The notes under the pieces are model-generated. The model searched no databases. It was not told the DNA's origin and saw nothing but the letters and a program-made list of their open reading frames with translations. Position numbers and translations under genes: made by a program. Below are positions 11,294-23,576 of a stretch of DNA of 64,000 nucleotides, piece by piece (position 1 is the stretch's first letter; each line of letters opens with the position of its first letter). Origin of the DNA: Leptidea sinapis (Eukaryota; Arthropoda; Insecta; Lepidoptera; Pieridae); NCBI RefSeq assembly GCF_905404315.1, contig NC_066287.1:12028001-12092000 (forward strand), given 5' to 3'.

Positions 11294-12254
11294 TGACTAG
11301 TTTATTCTAAGTCAATAATAAAATGCTACATAATTCATGTCTAGTAATAACTACTATACTAATACAGGACCCAGTTTAGTTTTGTTTAATAATTTTACGT
11401 TTATAGCTTAACTTTGCTTGGCAAAAGAAATATTCCCGCCAAACTTTGAAATCCAAAGTTCACGCCATTGGACTTTGACAGATGCTATGTATCGAGCATG
11501 TGTCCGAAAGCTGACAATATTTGGAACGTTAATGTTGTTATGTCAGAGGTAGCAGACGGCACGGGCACAATACTGTAATAGAACAGTACTATAACTTCAA
11601 ACTAGAGCGACCGAATCGATGCACGCACACCTGTACGCGATTTACACGGCCGCTAGGCAAGCTTGGTAAGACTATTGAGTGTCACGCCGTGCGCCGCTGA
11701 GGCTGGTCGCTGTCCGAGTTAAATTAGCTGCGCCGCGTTGTCTGCATCGACATTGTTTTTGTAAGTACCAACCCTAGCGCTCCGCCCAGACGTAGCTGTA
11801 TTAATTTCAAGGAGACTGCTAGTTACACTACTGTTCTAAACTTGTATTGTGTTACATTACTGATATCGACTAGTAGATTTAATATAACCTTAAGTAACAT
11901 AAGTCTTAATAAACACTACACTTCGAAATTTAATCTTACTGTTTAGTGGAACGCCTTGCAAATAATACACCAGACAAGACATAACATTATTACTACAATA
12001 AGCCTGTCAGAATAGATTAAATTGCTTATTAGGTCACAGACCAATCAGAATCGTTTTAACAGTAAATTATAGCCAATAACCAATCAATGTTAATTACACA
12101 ATGTCATGCAAGATCAATTGGATTTTAGAATTATGTGAGTGTTATACGAACAGAGATCACTTATAATTATAATGGGCATGGCGCCTGATGCGATAAAACT
12201 AACCAATCACATCGCTTCCCACCAAAAGCTGTGGGATAGAACTATATACTATAT

Positions 12255-12490
12255 GATAGTTCATATTTCAACCATTATGCACAAAACTATAACAAACTGA
12301 ACTTTCTCACGAATCACTCCATCTTTAGGTGAAAACCGTGATAAAATCAGTTCCGTAGTTTTGAGTTCATCGCGAACAGGCAAATAGGATACGGATACGG
12401 CAGGGGATTTGTTTATAAAGTAGTATAGATAACATGGTAGGAGATACTCTTGTAATTGGATATACTTAAAACTTAATCTACTCACGTCAT
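12255..12490 (-). repeat. Lepidopteran interspersed repeat
   Basis: Contains the motif of an abundant repeat (CACTCCATCTTTAGGTGAAAAC, CCGTAGTTTTGAG). Present in C2 (27320-27540) and C3 (61800-62020). Short open frames here match between copies only because the DNA is duplicated. 11300-12254 is shared block sequence with no gene. Confidence 0.45.
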
Positions 12491-12751
12491 TATTTGAATA
12501 AACATTGAATACTATGTAGTAAAAAAATGAATAGTATTTGAATAATCAAAATTTTCCATTTGAACGGTCTTAATGTGTTCGTGACAGGATTCGCAATCAC
12601 TGAGACGTAATAATATTATCCTGGCTGGTGAGGGATCGGGCGTATCTCCTGCCCCAGATACAACATCCTGACGTTCGCCTCATTAGTTGTGGCACACTTC
12701 AAAGATAACGTGGATTCAACTAACAAGCTTCGTCGTGTATTGAATCGAGAT

Positions 12752-13761
12752 ACCTTACCGATCGCTCCTTCCGATATCGAGTAGAGGGCACCCTATCCTC
12801 ACCCAGACCCATCAGGTCTGGCGTGCCACAGGGTTCGGTCCTCTCTCCCACTCTTTTCTCGCTCTTCACGAGCGACATTCCCAAGTTTCCGAGTGTCCAG
12901 CTCGCTCAGTACGCTGACGACACGGCACTCTACTTCGGCTCCAACCGCTCAACCTTGAGCAAGAACATTAAAGTGCTTCAAGCCGCCGTCGATGAACTAG
13001 GCAACTGGTTCAGAAAATGGCGGATTGAAGTGAACCCCACCAAGAGTGCAGCGGTACTCTTCGGTAACGCGAATAGCATCCGCGCTAAAAAACAACCGAC
13101 CGACGTTATTAAACTGTATGAAATACCGTGGGTGAAGGATTACAAATACTTAGGAGTCACGTTCAACAGCAATATGAACTTCAAGAAACATATTGATACG
13201 GTATGCAATAGAGCCCGATTTGTCCTCAGTCGCCTTTATCCACTTGTGTGTGGGCGAAGCAAACTTCCGCTCAAACACACAGTGACGCTGTACAAAACCA
13301 TCGTACGGCCCATACTGTCATACGCAAGCGTCGTTTTCGCGCACACCCGACCGAGCTACTTACGTCGTTTGCAAGTAGTTCAAAATAAATTCACGCGCAT
13401 GGCAACCGGAGCCCCGTGGTTCATCCGAAACGTTGACCTTCACCGCGACCTAGAGCTTCCGACAATAGCTCAACACTTTAAAGAGATCTCGCGACGCTTC
13501 TTTGACAAGGCGCCTAACCATCCCAACATCTTGGTTAGGAAGGCATGCGGGTACACCCCCCTTCACCATAGTCTCAACCCAATAAGACGTCCCAGACACG
13601 TAACGGTAGACCCGGATGACGACATCACCATCGCGAACGCGACACCCACACAAACACCGACACAGACACGCACACACCGCCTTCGCAGGCGTAGGCGCGG
13701 TCAACCACCGCAAACCACTGGCACTCGTCACTCTGACGATGGCCAGCGGCCCGCACCCTAG
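12752..13761 (+). CDS. Reverse transcriptase, C-terminal part (5'-truncated)
   Basis: The frame is open from the first base of the insertion, inside the RT domain. In order it shows SFRYRVEGT, GVPQGSVLSPTLFS, the catalytic QYADDTALY, the thumb region (FRKWRIEVNPTKS, YLGVTFNS) and the LINE C-terminus (PILSYASVVFAHT, RMATGAPWFIRNVDLHRDL). It closely resembles the matching part of the Jockey ORF2 at 56343-59012 (GAPWYVRNQTIQRDL there), so the families are related. The C-terminal tail is rich in threonine, proline and arginine. There is no start codon and no endonuclease, so it is not autonomous, although the remaining frame is unbroken to TAG at 13759-13761. Confidence 0.88.
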
Positions 13762-14331
13762 ATACACCACACATTCTTTTGATACCCGACGAGACGTTAG
13801 TCCTCGTCCTGTAATCGCTTCACTACACTCAATCACACACGGACTGACTGACGGACTGACATACACCACTTACACAATCACAAACACACTCCACAAACAG
13901 ACACAAACACAAACATACATGCACACAAACATTTACACTACGTACATACATACAAACACACATACATACAATCATAAACACATACATACACACTTACATA
14001 CATTACACAAAACATCACCACACTCGCCGGCGAGTGTGTTCTTATCATCTTTCATCTTCATTTTCATTCTCTCTCCTTCCCACAAGCACACAGCCGGTCT
14101 GAGGTTCGAGTCTCCTTAGGAGACGCCCCGCGACTGTTGTTGCGTAGTCTTTGCGGCCTCCACGGCCCACGTCCTACTTCGCTGTGAAAGCCAGGGCTGC
14201 TAACAGCACAGAGGAGGTTTTAGTCGGTATGGGGTGTCCGCTTACGCGGACACTCGAGTCCGACATATTACGCCCCGTTCCGGGGTGTAAATACGTAACA
14301 GTATTTCCTCCTCTCAAAAAAAAAAAAAAAA
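12752..14331 (+). mobile_element. 5'-truncated Jockey-type LINE with 10-bp target duplication
   Basis: GAATCGAGAT occurs at 12742-12751 and again at 14332-14341. C2 (near 27060) and C3 have it once, with no insert. The element ends in 16 A (14316-14331). Length is 1580 bp. The 3' UTR (13762-14315) is rich in ACAC/ACATAC low-complexity sequence. It is a textbook target-primed insertion specific to C1. Confidence 0.96.
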
Positions 14332-14606
14332 GAATCGAGATGAGTCTTGCCTGAGGGAGAGTTGTGTGGGATTAAACACTTGCTGCAGTTACCTTATCAA
14401 TAAATTATGCGGATTGGAGAGCGCGAATCAGATGCTGGCATTTTATATTGAATTTTAATTAAGAAATCACACTTGAAATACAAATTGTCAAGCCTCTTGG
14501 AGATCATTTCAGGTTATCACGGGCTACTATCCGCAACTCGACTACTACAGCGCGCCTATTTTTCGTGGTGGCGTGGGCGGTTAATCCTGCCATAACAACT
14601 CCTTAA

Positions 14607-15225
14607 GGCGAAGGGTAAACAGAAAACACGCAAACAAGGTGTTTTTAGACAAGTTTGGTGGTGAAAATATAGCATTTGGAGCTATGAACACTACTTTATC
14701 CTGTTACACATACCCTTAAGTCTTACTTGCAGGTTGCTAATGCTGCAGGCATTGGTTGTTGGTTAAAGTTAATTCTCCAGAGCTATTATGAAATACCAGT
14801 TTTCTTTGCAGTTAAACAAGTTTTTTTCTCGGAATGATGCATTTGTTTAGTATACTACTCTCATAAAAGTTGTTCTTATAGCTTTTACATTTTTTGTTTA
14901 GGTACATTTATTCAGATTTGTATCTAGATATTTGATCAATAATGAGGATTGTAAGCAATTAAGCTGTTTGCGCCTGTTAAAATGTTACATTTTCGACGCA
15001 AGAAGTGAAAATTGTGTGAAGCAAAAAGTGCAAATTTTTAGCTTTTTAACTAACTCTAAATACATAGAGCATTTCGCGTGCAGATCTTAAAATTTCCGCA
15101 ATAAATGCACAAGATCCCTTAATAAAATCTTATTCAATACGATTCATACCTATATGCAGTATTATATTTACACGGAGTTGGTGAATATTAATTTATTTGT
15201 TGTAATGCATGTATAAACCTTCGCC
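14607..15225 (+). mobile_element. TTAA-flanked MITE, 619 bp (C1 inner copy)
   Basis: TTAA at 14603-14606 and 15226-15229. Ends GGCGAAGGGT and, in reverse, GGCGAAGGTT. Copies of exactly the same length lie at 26171-26789 and 60651-61269. It shares its left part with the 462-bp relatives at 1403-5342 and 35678-36139. Noncoding. Confidence 0.65.
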
Positions 15226-15229
15226 TTAA

Positions 15230-16430
15230 CGAGAAGAACACTTCGTAGGCGAGACCTTAACATCCTATTCAGCTGAATCAGTATCATGAATAGCTTCAGT
15301 ATTTGTAGGTAATCGCAACAGGCTATATTGTCGTTATTAAAATGGAACTAAAATACGGCGAGCATATTTTTTTTTTTAATTATTCAAATATACAAGAAAT
15401 AAACTACCAAACAAGTTAATCAAGAATAGCGAGTTCACACATTCGAAAATTAAAATATTTTAATATTTATTGTTTTAAAAATATCAAATTAGAGAAGAAA
15501 AAAATTACATAAAAATAGAAATTGACTGAAATAAATACAAAAGCGGACACCAAAGTAAATAAAAAACAATATAAAAAACGAAAAATGAGACAATGTAGAC
15601 ACCCAGTAGTAATATCCACTCATTAATAATAGGCAATTCCTAGACTATGTGGCCATGATCAGCGGAATTTATTCCCAAGAAATGCTTGGGTAATTATTAA
15701 AAATATAGTACCTATATTATGACACAAGTGAGCTAAGTTTGGTCATTGTACACGAGGCTGTGGGTTGCAGCCCGAGCCGTAGTCGAGGGCGTAAATCAGC
15801 AGACTGTAGTGAGCAAGCTCCTCACAAGCTTCATACACATTGTTTCAACATACTTGCGAGGAAAAAACAAACATGTATTGCATAAATCATTTCATTGTTA
15901 AAACAACTGGTGAATGTACAATTTTCAACACGATATTTGATTCAGTATTTCTGGCAAGGTTAAATCTATCAAATGTCGATCTTCAGTACTAAAGCTTAAC
16001 ATTTTTACAATTATTTACCACACGCCAACAAATACGATACAAACAAAATATAAAATTATCGAAAATGACGCGCAAAATTTTTATACACACGCTTACATGC
16101 AAGGTGCTTACATATAGCCATACAACCTACTACCTCTTTGTTGTATTACGTAAGTTCTGTTTTACCACAATAAACACAACTTATTAAGTTACAACAAGAG
16201 AACGTCCTTCGTAAAGATGGCGCTAAAAAGTAACACCAAACAACGAAAAATATACGCTCCAGCACAGTAGTTAGTATATTATCACATACATTATTAAAGA
16301 CTAACTTACTTACGTTACTTTTGAGTCATAACTCACAGTTACCGTCAATACATGGCTAATTTTGAATTTTGTCTTTAGACTTTGGAGTTAGACTAGCTAT
16401 TCTTATCATTCACATTTTAAATAACATTTA
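15230..16430. other. Block sequence without recognised content
   Basis: AT-rich sequence shared with C2 (24960-26165) and C3 (59440-60645). A weak, degraded relative of 15720-15890 occurs at 39030-39175. No gene, RNA or element ends found. Confidence 0.6.
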
Positions 16431-16642
16431 AATGTTCGTAACACCTGAGATGATGTCAGAACACTTCCGAAAAATAATTAGCTTGGAAGGGTGGTATCTA
16501 GACTGATACGAAATCGGACGAAATACGTAATCGTTAGTTGTAGACCAAATTAGTATAAATACTGACAGTGCGTAATAGTTTACACTGAGTACGTACTAGC
16601 GCCATCTATGTTACTTTCACTCAGTTCTGCGTATCCGTCCGT

Positions 16643-16673
16643 TACAGTAAGGCGTGCATACGCCTTTACTGTA
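16643..16673. repeat. Conserved hairpin
   Basis: 13-14 bp inverted repeat around GCAT (TACAGTAAGGCGT paired with ACGCCTTTACTGTA, one bulge). It is present in all three copies. Confidence 0.7.
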
Positions 16674-16739
16674 GGGACAGTGGGGTCATGTTGTTGATTT
16701 CGATTAGCCCCCTTTTCACAATAGTCTTCTAACTTAAAG

Positions 16740-17330
16740 CAGTGTTGTTATGGATATATAATTTCGGATCCGGATATGGATATTGGTAAAATATAATATC
16801 GGTTTCGGTCACGGTTATAGATATTAAATTATTTCGGATTTTCCGATAGTTTCGGTTACGGATATTAACTTTTTAAGGAACTGTAAAATGAAATACAAAT
16901 AAGATTATATTCGAATTTAATTGTACCTTGTAGGTTTCGCAATCTGTCATACAAGTAATTCTTTCTTACAGCTACTCGTTTTGAAGTGTTATATACTATA
17001 TAGATACCTATATAATATATAGATAACTAATTAAATGCAAAGTCAAAATTAACGTTCGTAATTTGTTATATATATGAATAAATATCATTGATTTTTGTTT
17101 TTAACACTCCAGTAAAGGTGTCAGCTGTTGGGGATTTGTCAGTTCTTGTGGGTTATCTTTTTTGGGCGGAGTGCATAGTTAATTCGTATGAGTGTAGTAT
17201 TTAGTTAGACTCCGCCCTATCCAAAACTATCCAAAACTTTTATATCGGATTCGGTTACGGTTACGGATATTTTTTTATTTCGGATATCCGATAGTTTCGG
17301 TTACGGATATGGATATCCATAACAACACTC
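16740..17330 (+). mobile_element. hAT-type non-autonomous transposon (C1)
   Basis: An 8-bp duplication ACTTAAAG at 16732-16739 and 17331-17338 flanks a 591-bp element. The ends are CAGTGTTGTTATGGATAT and, in reverse, GAGTGTTGTTATGGATAT. The interior is rich in degenerate GGATATCCG/GGTTACGG motifs. The CAGTG end and 8-bp duplication are hAT hallmarks. No transposase frame. It splits a LINE fragment. Confidence 0.85.
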
Positions 17331-17344
17331 ACTTAAAGCATTGA

Positions 17345-17640
17345 AAATTCTCACTCTGTCTTCTTCTATTGACCTAAGTCAGAATGAGATATAACACTGT
17401 TTAGCAGCCGTTTTAAGTAAGCGGACCATTATGAATAAGGGGGATAGTGTTTGCTCTGCAAAAGAGAGCTGTTCGTGCTATATATCAGCTTGGTTATAGA
17501 CAGTCTCTCAAAGAAAAATTTTAAGAAATAAATAATTACGAAACAAAATATACTTCTTTAGAAGAACTACATATTTACGAAACGACCCGAGCTTACACGA
17601 TTGAATGGAATCTACATACCGAATACCGCGAAATAGAGTT
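17345..17640 (+). pseudogene. LINE C-terminal fragment (LQKRAVR type)
   Basis: Plus-strand translation gives LQKRAVRAIYQLGYRQSLKEKF and then a stop, a motif typical of the region after the RT in CR1/L2-like LINEs. A diverged second copy lies at 18840-19400. The upstream stretches 16436-16640 and 18560-18745 are also similar, so this is an old tandem pair within the block. Confidence 0.6.
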
Positions 17641-18129
17641 TATGTAGCCTTTGATTATTTAACAATAATCAAAGCTCATAGCTATTTACACAGAACAATG
17701 GATCTTGCGAACACTTGCCGACTGAAGATAAGGACAACTATATACGATAGAACGAGAAGATGCGATTAAACACGGTTTACATAAAACTAGGTATTTTTAG
17801 CAAAACTATTTATTTTTTCGAAGCAACCCGATAACCTCGTTTATTGTTTCGTAAAATTTCAGTTTATTGTGCGTGTCGACTTGCACTTTTTAGGTACTGA
17901 ACTGCGATAAAATATTATTTTTACAGTGATTATGAGATTATTACAAAAACACTTGAAGATGAGAAAATCAGACTTGCGTATTATTATATCAAGAGCCGAA
18001 AAATTCAAATAAATTCAAACTAAAAATAGCGACGTAGTTTTATAAATATTAGCTATCAAATAACCACTTATCATCAAATAGCCAATGAGGTACTTAATAT
18101 AAATAAAATAAAACTGAAAAAAAAATTAT

Positions 18130-18188
18130 GAACGATGTTGGACTCCAACGACCGCGACCAATTTGCGGGTTCGAGTTCCGCATCGTTC
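18130..18188 (+). other. tRNA-like hairpin, 59 nt (C1)
   Basis: Ends GAACGAT and ATCGTTC pair as a 7-bp acceptor-like stem. GCGGGTTCGAGTTCCGC forms a T-arm-like hairpin with the pol III B-box sequence GGTTCGAGTTCC. GTTGG...CCAAC makes a middle stem. There is no D arm, total length is too short, and the middle loop has only 3 bases, so it is not a normal tRNA. Outer flanks (AAAACTGAAAA / TTTTCAGTTTT) add a further inverted repeat. Present in all three copies. Confidence 0.5.
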
Positions 18189-18839
18189 ATAAAATTTTGT
18201 TTTCAGTTTTATTTGTGTAATTAATCCCAGAAGTGAGGGTTTTCACTTTAAAATTCTTAACAAATTGTTTAAATAAAATAATAATCATTAACTATTTATT
18301 TGTTTTGACAATCAAAAGTATGAAAACTGAAATCGCAGTCCATACTTCACAACGAAACAAACGAGGCATGAGGTAACAAACTGCCAGTTGAAAATAAAGT
18401 TAATGTTAAATGTATTAGATACCTATTCACTACTGCCTACGAATTCAAAATTAAATGGTCCTATTTCTTAAATTAAAGCGTGTACGAAATAATTATTCAT
18501 ACCCCCACGGCGCCAGATTTATCATATTGGGTTATAGGTACTTGATAGAATTAATGTTCAAAACGTCTGAAATGACGACAGAACACTTTCCAAAAACTCC
18601 TTTAAATTAACAAAATTATGGTGTAATTAACTTGACAACTTCACATATCATCATAAGTGGTCCAACAAAACTAGTATGAATACTGATAGCGCGTTATAGT
18701 TTACTCTGAGTACGTACTAGCACCATCTATGTTGCTATTAGTCACTTCTGCTGCTACGCTGCTTGAGAGATGAGGCAGTACACTAATAATTTAGTAACGG
18801 CTATATTAGCGTAATTATTTCAGTAAGTTTCATATTATT

Positions 18840-19400
18840 AGAATGACGTAAGATATTTTGCTTTGGGGTCATGCCAGTGATATTAATTATAGTTTTGTCC
18901 TATAGAAGAGAGTTGCTCGTGCTATTAATTATCTGCATGGTCCAAGGCAGTCACTCAACGAGAAATTTAAAGAAGTAAATATTACGCACAGTTCTCATTC
19001 ATTAGAACTAATACCTACATGCTGTATTGAATTGCAACTGTGGCTGCATTCAAAGATAATTTAAAAAAATTACAGTCAACTGACATAGGGCGCGACCGAT
19101 ATACTTTAGTTATTTTTATAGTATGATGTCCTATGGTATATTATTATGGGGCAGTGTAGTCGATATTAATACCATCATAGTGCTGCAGAAGAGTCATCAG
19201 ATCATAATGTTAACACGAGGAACAAACATAAACTTGTTATGCCAACTACTGGATGGAACTTGACTTAAGTTTGTAAGTCTTTTATTGGGCGATGTATATG
19301 CTTACACAATATGATCCCAGAAAATGTACAAAACAAATGTGTTACGAAGTGGGTCTACGTTTTCAACGTAGATTATAATATAAGTATTAGTGCTTTTACC
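18840..19400 (+). pseudogene. LINE C-terminal fragment, second tandem copy
   Basis: Plus-strand remnants read SYGILLWGS, then an NTRNKHKLVMPT motif, then FIGRCICLHNMIPENVQ, with stops between. The C3 partner is about 51110-51600 on the minus strand; the C2 partner was deleted. Confidence 0.6.
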
Positions 19401-20539
19401 TGCTTAAGCCATGTTGGCATAGGTACGTTTAATATTTTGTTTTTTTTTTTTTTTGTAGAAAGATTCAAAGTTGATTGACTATGTACTTTTCAATAATTTT
19501 ATAAATACTAGTCACTATAGTTAAGTCTCCAGAAAAATCTTTATGATCAACCCTCTTATGAATAGGACGAATGATAGCGTCTTAGCGTTTAAGTTTAGCA
19601 GGAAATTTATGATGTCTAATAGATAAATAAACTAAATAAGCTATGACAGAACAGACTTTATAAACTACTAAAGTACTAGGTGATTTATTTTTATTCATAT
19701 TATTAATCATTTTTATGACATCACTAGTGGTTGCCAACACAAGCAGAAGCCAGGCTTTACAATATAGCTGTCCCTTTATAACAATGTATCGCTATATTTA
19801 TGTTTAATTAGGTTTATTCAATTTGACTGCCTTGTCTTACCTTAATCGTTATTATTAGATCAGCTAAAGATTTTCTACGTTTTCTAATACCAATTACGTG
19901 TACTCATTGACAAGAGGAAACAGAGTAAATAGAAGAAACAAAAGACGAGCGGACATCTTACTTTATAAACTTTATCAGGATACATAAAATGATTTAATTA
20001 GCATTCAATATGCCTACACCAGCCAACAAACCCACAAAAAGTATCTTTGATAAATCCTTTCGCCTCGTAATTAAATACAGTGTCGCATCTAAATTACTGA
20101 AGGCACAAAAGGTTCTCCAAAGTTAGGCCGCAAGGCATTTAGTATTGTCAGAGAAGAATTCAATGAAAAAGTCACGGCGGCGTGATAAATAGTTGAGATG
20201 TACAGGTTTTGTGAACGAGTGGCGCCGTAGGTTTTATGTAACACTTGGTGAGACCACAATTGACTTGTTTCTTTGTATTTATAATAAAAAAAAAATAAGT
20301 GGCAGCTTAGTAAAGAGCGAATTATATTTAATTATTTTTAGTTATGCAGAAGTTTGAGAAATTTAGCACTATAAAATTATTGATTCATACTGTAGCGATG
20401 AAGTTTCTGTACAAAGAAAGAAAATGCGCAAAACTATATCAGGGGGATGTAAGAAGAGACATAGAGCAAGTCCCGAATTTTTTTATTTCTCTGTCTATTT
20501 GTCTGTTTGTACGGGCTAACCTCTGAAACTACTGGACTG

Positions 20540-21250
20540 ATTTCATTGAAATTTTGCATGATGATACCTTATACCCCCTGGTCAAATTAAAAACTAAACA
20601 AACTAAACATCTTAGATACTTTTCATCCCGGAAAATTAAAGAGTTCCCGTGGGACAGTTAAAACACTTAAGTTACTTATATTGCGTGGTACACAACAATT
20701 TATGCACATAATTTAATCAAATTGGGCGTGGTGATACCCTATAATACCGGTCAACATCTTAGATACTTTTCATCCCGAAAAATAAATAGTTCCTGTGGGA
20801 CAGAAAAAACCTATACTTACTTATACAGACAGCGTAGTACACAACAACTTAAGCACATAATTTAATAAAATTTGCCATGGTGATACCTTTTATTACCGGT
20901 CCACATCTTAGATACTTTTCATTCCGGACAATCAAAGAGTTCCCGTGGGTAAGTTAAATGTAACTTATATAACTAAGTACACAACAACTTATTTAGTAAT
21001 TTAGTAAAATTTACCATGTTGATAGCTTATATTGCCAATCAATACTTTAAATACTTTTCATCTCAGAAAATTAAAGAGTTCCTGTGTGATTGTTACAAAA
21101 CTAAAGTTGCTTATATAGCTTAATGCACATCTACTCATGCTACGAATTTAGTAAAATTTGGCATGTTAATACCTTAAATTTCCGGACAACATCTTGGATA
21201 CTTTCATCCTGGAAACTTAACGATATCCGTGGGATATATAAAGAACTAGA
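20540..21250 (+). repeat. ~147-bp tandem repeat array, left part
   Basis: Five degenerate units marked by TTAGATACTTTTCATCCCGG and GAGTTCCCGTGGG, with anchors at 20612, 20759, 20908, 21047 and 21194 (spacing 139-149). The array resumes at 22205-22640 after a LINE fragment and other sequence. It lies in the spacer between C1 and C2. The first unit joins the end of C1, and a trace is seen at the left edge of C3. The unit resembles a common lepidopteran repeat motif. Confidence 0.8.
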
Positions 21251-21699
21251 GTAACTAATATACAAATATAATAAAAATATACCAAATGTTTATTTTCTTT
21301 ATCAAGTATGTACATAAATCAATATTCATGATTGGAGCCTCCTTTTAGGCACTATAGCGCCTGAATTAGAAGACTCCGCTCTTCCATAGCTTATTAATAT
21401 TCATTACAATATTTACAGACAATCAAACTCTAACTACTAAGAAGTATATCTAAAAAGTATGTATAGTAAGAAATAAGGTGTGTGCATTGGGTGTGTTGTG
21501 AGTGATAAGTAAGGTGTGAGAGGTATTATGAAGTGTCTGTGAGTCAATGTGTGTTTGTGATCAAATGAATGAATGTTAAATTAATATTATGATTGTGTTA
21601 AAAGTTCTTAAGTTTCTGTATAAGTGAGTGAATTTATCCAACTTACTTGCATTTTTTTTAACTTGTAACTTACATACAATTTAACACAACTTATATACA

Positions 21700-22200
21700 T
21701 AGCTATGAGAATAGATTAAATACATTTCAAATGAGGTCTCTGCGAATACGTAGAAATGCTTCACAATTGCTGTGTTTACATAAACTTTTAAGCTATGATA
21801 TGGACTGTCCTTCGCTTTTATCACAAATCGGTTTGCATGTGCCTGCCTTTAATTGTCGGCTTAGTACTTTTTCCCCATTGCACATTAAATTCCACCACAG
21901 TAATTATGGCTTAAACTCTCCTCTACAGCTAATGTTAAAATTATATAATTGTATTTTTAATATAGATGAAAACACTGATATCTTCTTTTCAAACTTTCTT
22001 AATTTTAAAAAACAAATTTATATTGCTCTCCAAAATTTATAGATTTTAGATTTTAAAATATCACATGTATTTCTTATAGTAATGTTGTGCCTACCTATAA
22101 TTTAAGTACATTTAAACTATTTTATTATATTTGTTTAATTCTTAGTGCATAAGTTAATAAATTGTATTTAGTTGGTAAGCCTTTATAAATAAATAAATAA
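21700..22200 (+). pseudogene. 5'-truncated LINE, C-terminal fragment
   Basis: The frame to 22042 gives a C-terminal LINE segment (CLHKLLSYDMDCPSLLSQIG, then HHSNYGLNSPLQ), followed by a 3' UTR and a tail of ATAAATAAATAAAA (22187-22201). About 500 bp of the element remain. It splits the 147-bp array. A relative lies at 7290-8265. 21260-21699 shows nothing else recognised. Confidence 0.65.
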
Positions 22201-22204
22201 AATT

Positions 22205-22640
22205 TACTGCACTTAAATTAGTTAAATTTTTCATGTTGATACATTATATTACCGGACAACTTCTTAGATACTTTTCATCCCGAAAAATTTAAGAGTTCCT
22301 GAGGGATTGTTAAATAACTAAAGTAACTTATATAGATTTGTGCATAATAACTTTTGCATATAATAATTTAATAGAATTTGGCATGTTGCTGCCTTATATT
22401 GCCCGTCAACATCTTGGATTCTTTTCATCTTGGAAAGTTAACGAGTTCCCTTGGGAAAGTTAAAATTTGAAGTTTCTTATATAGCTTAGTACACAACAAC
22501 TTATGCACCTAATTTACTTAAATTTGTCAAGTCTATACCTTTTATTGCCGGTAAAACAATGTGTATTATAAAATTTCAAAATACCCTAAAAGTGACGGGT
22601 TCCCGCAGGAAAGTAAAACATTACAAAAACACAGCCCAGC
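22205..22640 (+). repeat. ~147-bp tandem repeat array, right part
   Basis: Three further degenerate units with anchors near 22265, 22417 and 22570, more diverged than the left part. The array ends just before the C2 edge at 22672. Confidence 0.7.
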
Positions 22641-23149
22641 ATAGCGTCATTCATAATATATCATATATATAATAATATGAATAAAAATAAATCACCTAGT
22701 ACTTTAGTAGTTTATAAAGTCTGTTCTGTTATAGCTTATTTAGTTTATTTATCTATTAGACATCATAAATTTCCTGCTAAACTTAAACGCTAAGACGCTA
22801 TCATTCGTCCTATTCATAAGAGGGTTGATCTAAAGGTATGAATAATTACTTCGTACACGATTTAATTTAAAAACTAAGACCATTTCATTTTGAATTCATA
22901 GGCAGTAGTGACTAGGTATCTAATACGTTTAACATTATCTTTATTATCAACTGGCACTTTGTTACCTCGTGCCTCGTTTGTTTCGTTGTGAAGTATGGAC
23001 TGCGATTTCAGTTTTCATACTTTTGATTGTCAAAACAAATAAATAGTTAATGATTATTATTTTATTTAAACAATTTGTTAAGAATTTTAAAGTGAAAACC
23101 CTCACTTCTGGGATTAATTACACAAATAAAACTGAAAACAAAATTTTAT

Positions 23150-23208
23150 GAACGATGCGGAACTCGAACCCGCAAATTGGTCGCGGTCGTTGGAGTCCAA
23201 CATCGTTC
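23150..23208 (-). other. tRNA-like hairpin, 59 nt (C2)
   Basis: Reverse complement of the C1 structure at 18130-18188, with stem and B-box retained. Confidence 0.5.
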
Positions 23209-23576
23209 ATATTTTTTTTTTCAGTTTTATTTTATTTATATTAAGTACCTCATTGGCTATTTGATGATAAGTGGTTATTTGATAACTAATATTTATAAAA
23301 CTACGTCGCTATTTTTAGTTTTGACTTTATTTGAATTTTCCGGCTCTTGATATAATAATACGCAGGTCTGATTTTCTCATCTTCTATTGTTTTTGTAATA
23401 ATCTCATAATCACTGTAAAAATAATAATTTATCGCAGTTCAGTACCTAAAAAGTGCAAGTCGACACGCACAATAAACTGAAATTTTACGAAACAATAAAC
23501 GAGGTTATCGGGTTGCTTCGAAAAAATAAATAGTTTTGCTAAAAATACCTAGTTTTATGTAAACCGTGTTTAATCG

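Larger units (their letters stand above)
1..20585 (-). repeat. Duplicated block, copy C1 (inverted, open at left edge)
   Basis: Reverse complement of C2 and C3. Base 1 pairs with about 37527 in C2, and 19546-19711 pairs with 22672-22830. The stretch 19711-20585 is missing from C2 but present inverted in C3 (49870-50765). Positions pair with a constant sum that changes only at discrete events: +3478 at the LINE in 1561-5038, +2710 at 6671-9380, and smaller steps. Identity is very high by eye; for instance the DNA at 880-1515 and 36027-36662 is near-identical. No host gene lies inside. The block continues beyond base 1, so its true end is not seen. Confidence 0.93.

Noticed and set aside
18130..18188. 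Calling the 59-nt fold a tRNA gene
   Set aside because: No D arm, too short, and the middle stem has a 3-base loop without a valid anticodon loop; listed only as tRNA-like.
20540..22640. CRISPR array or telomeric repeat
   Set aside because: Units are ~147 bp, degenerate and without spacers; no TTAGG array is present, and the sequence is clearly insect-like, not prokaryotic.
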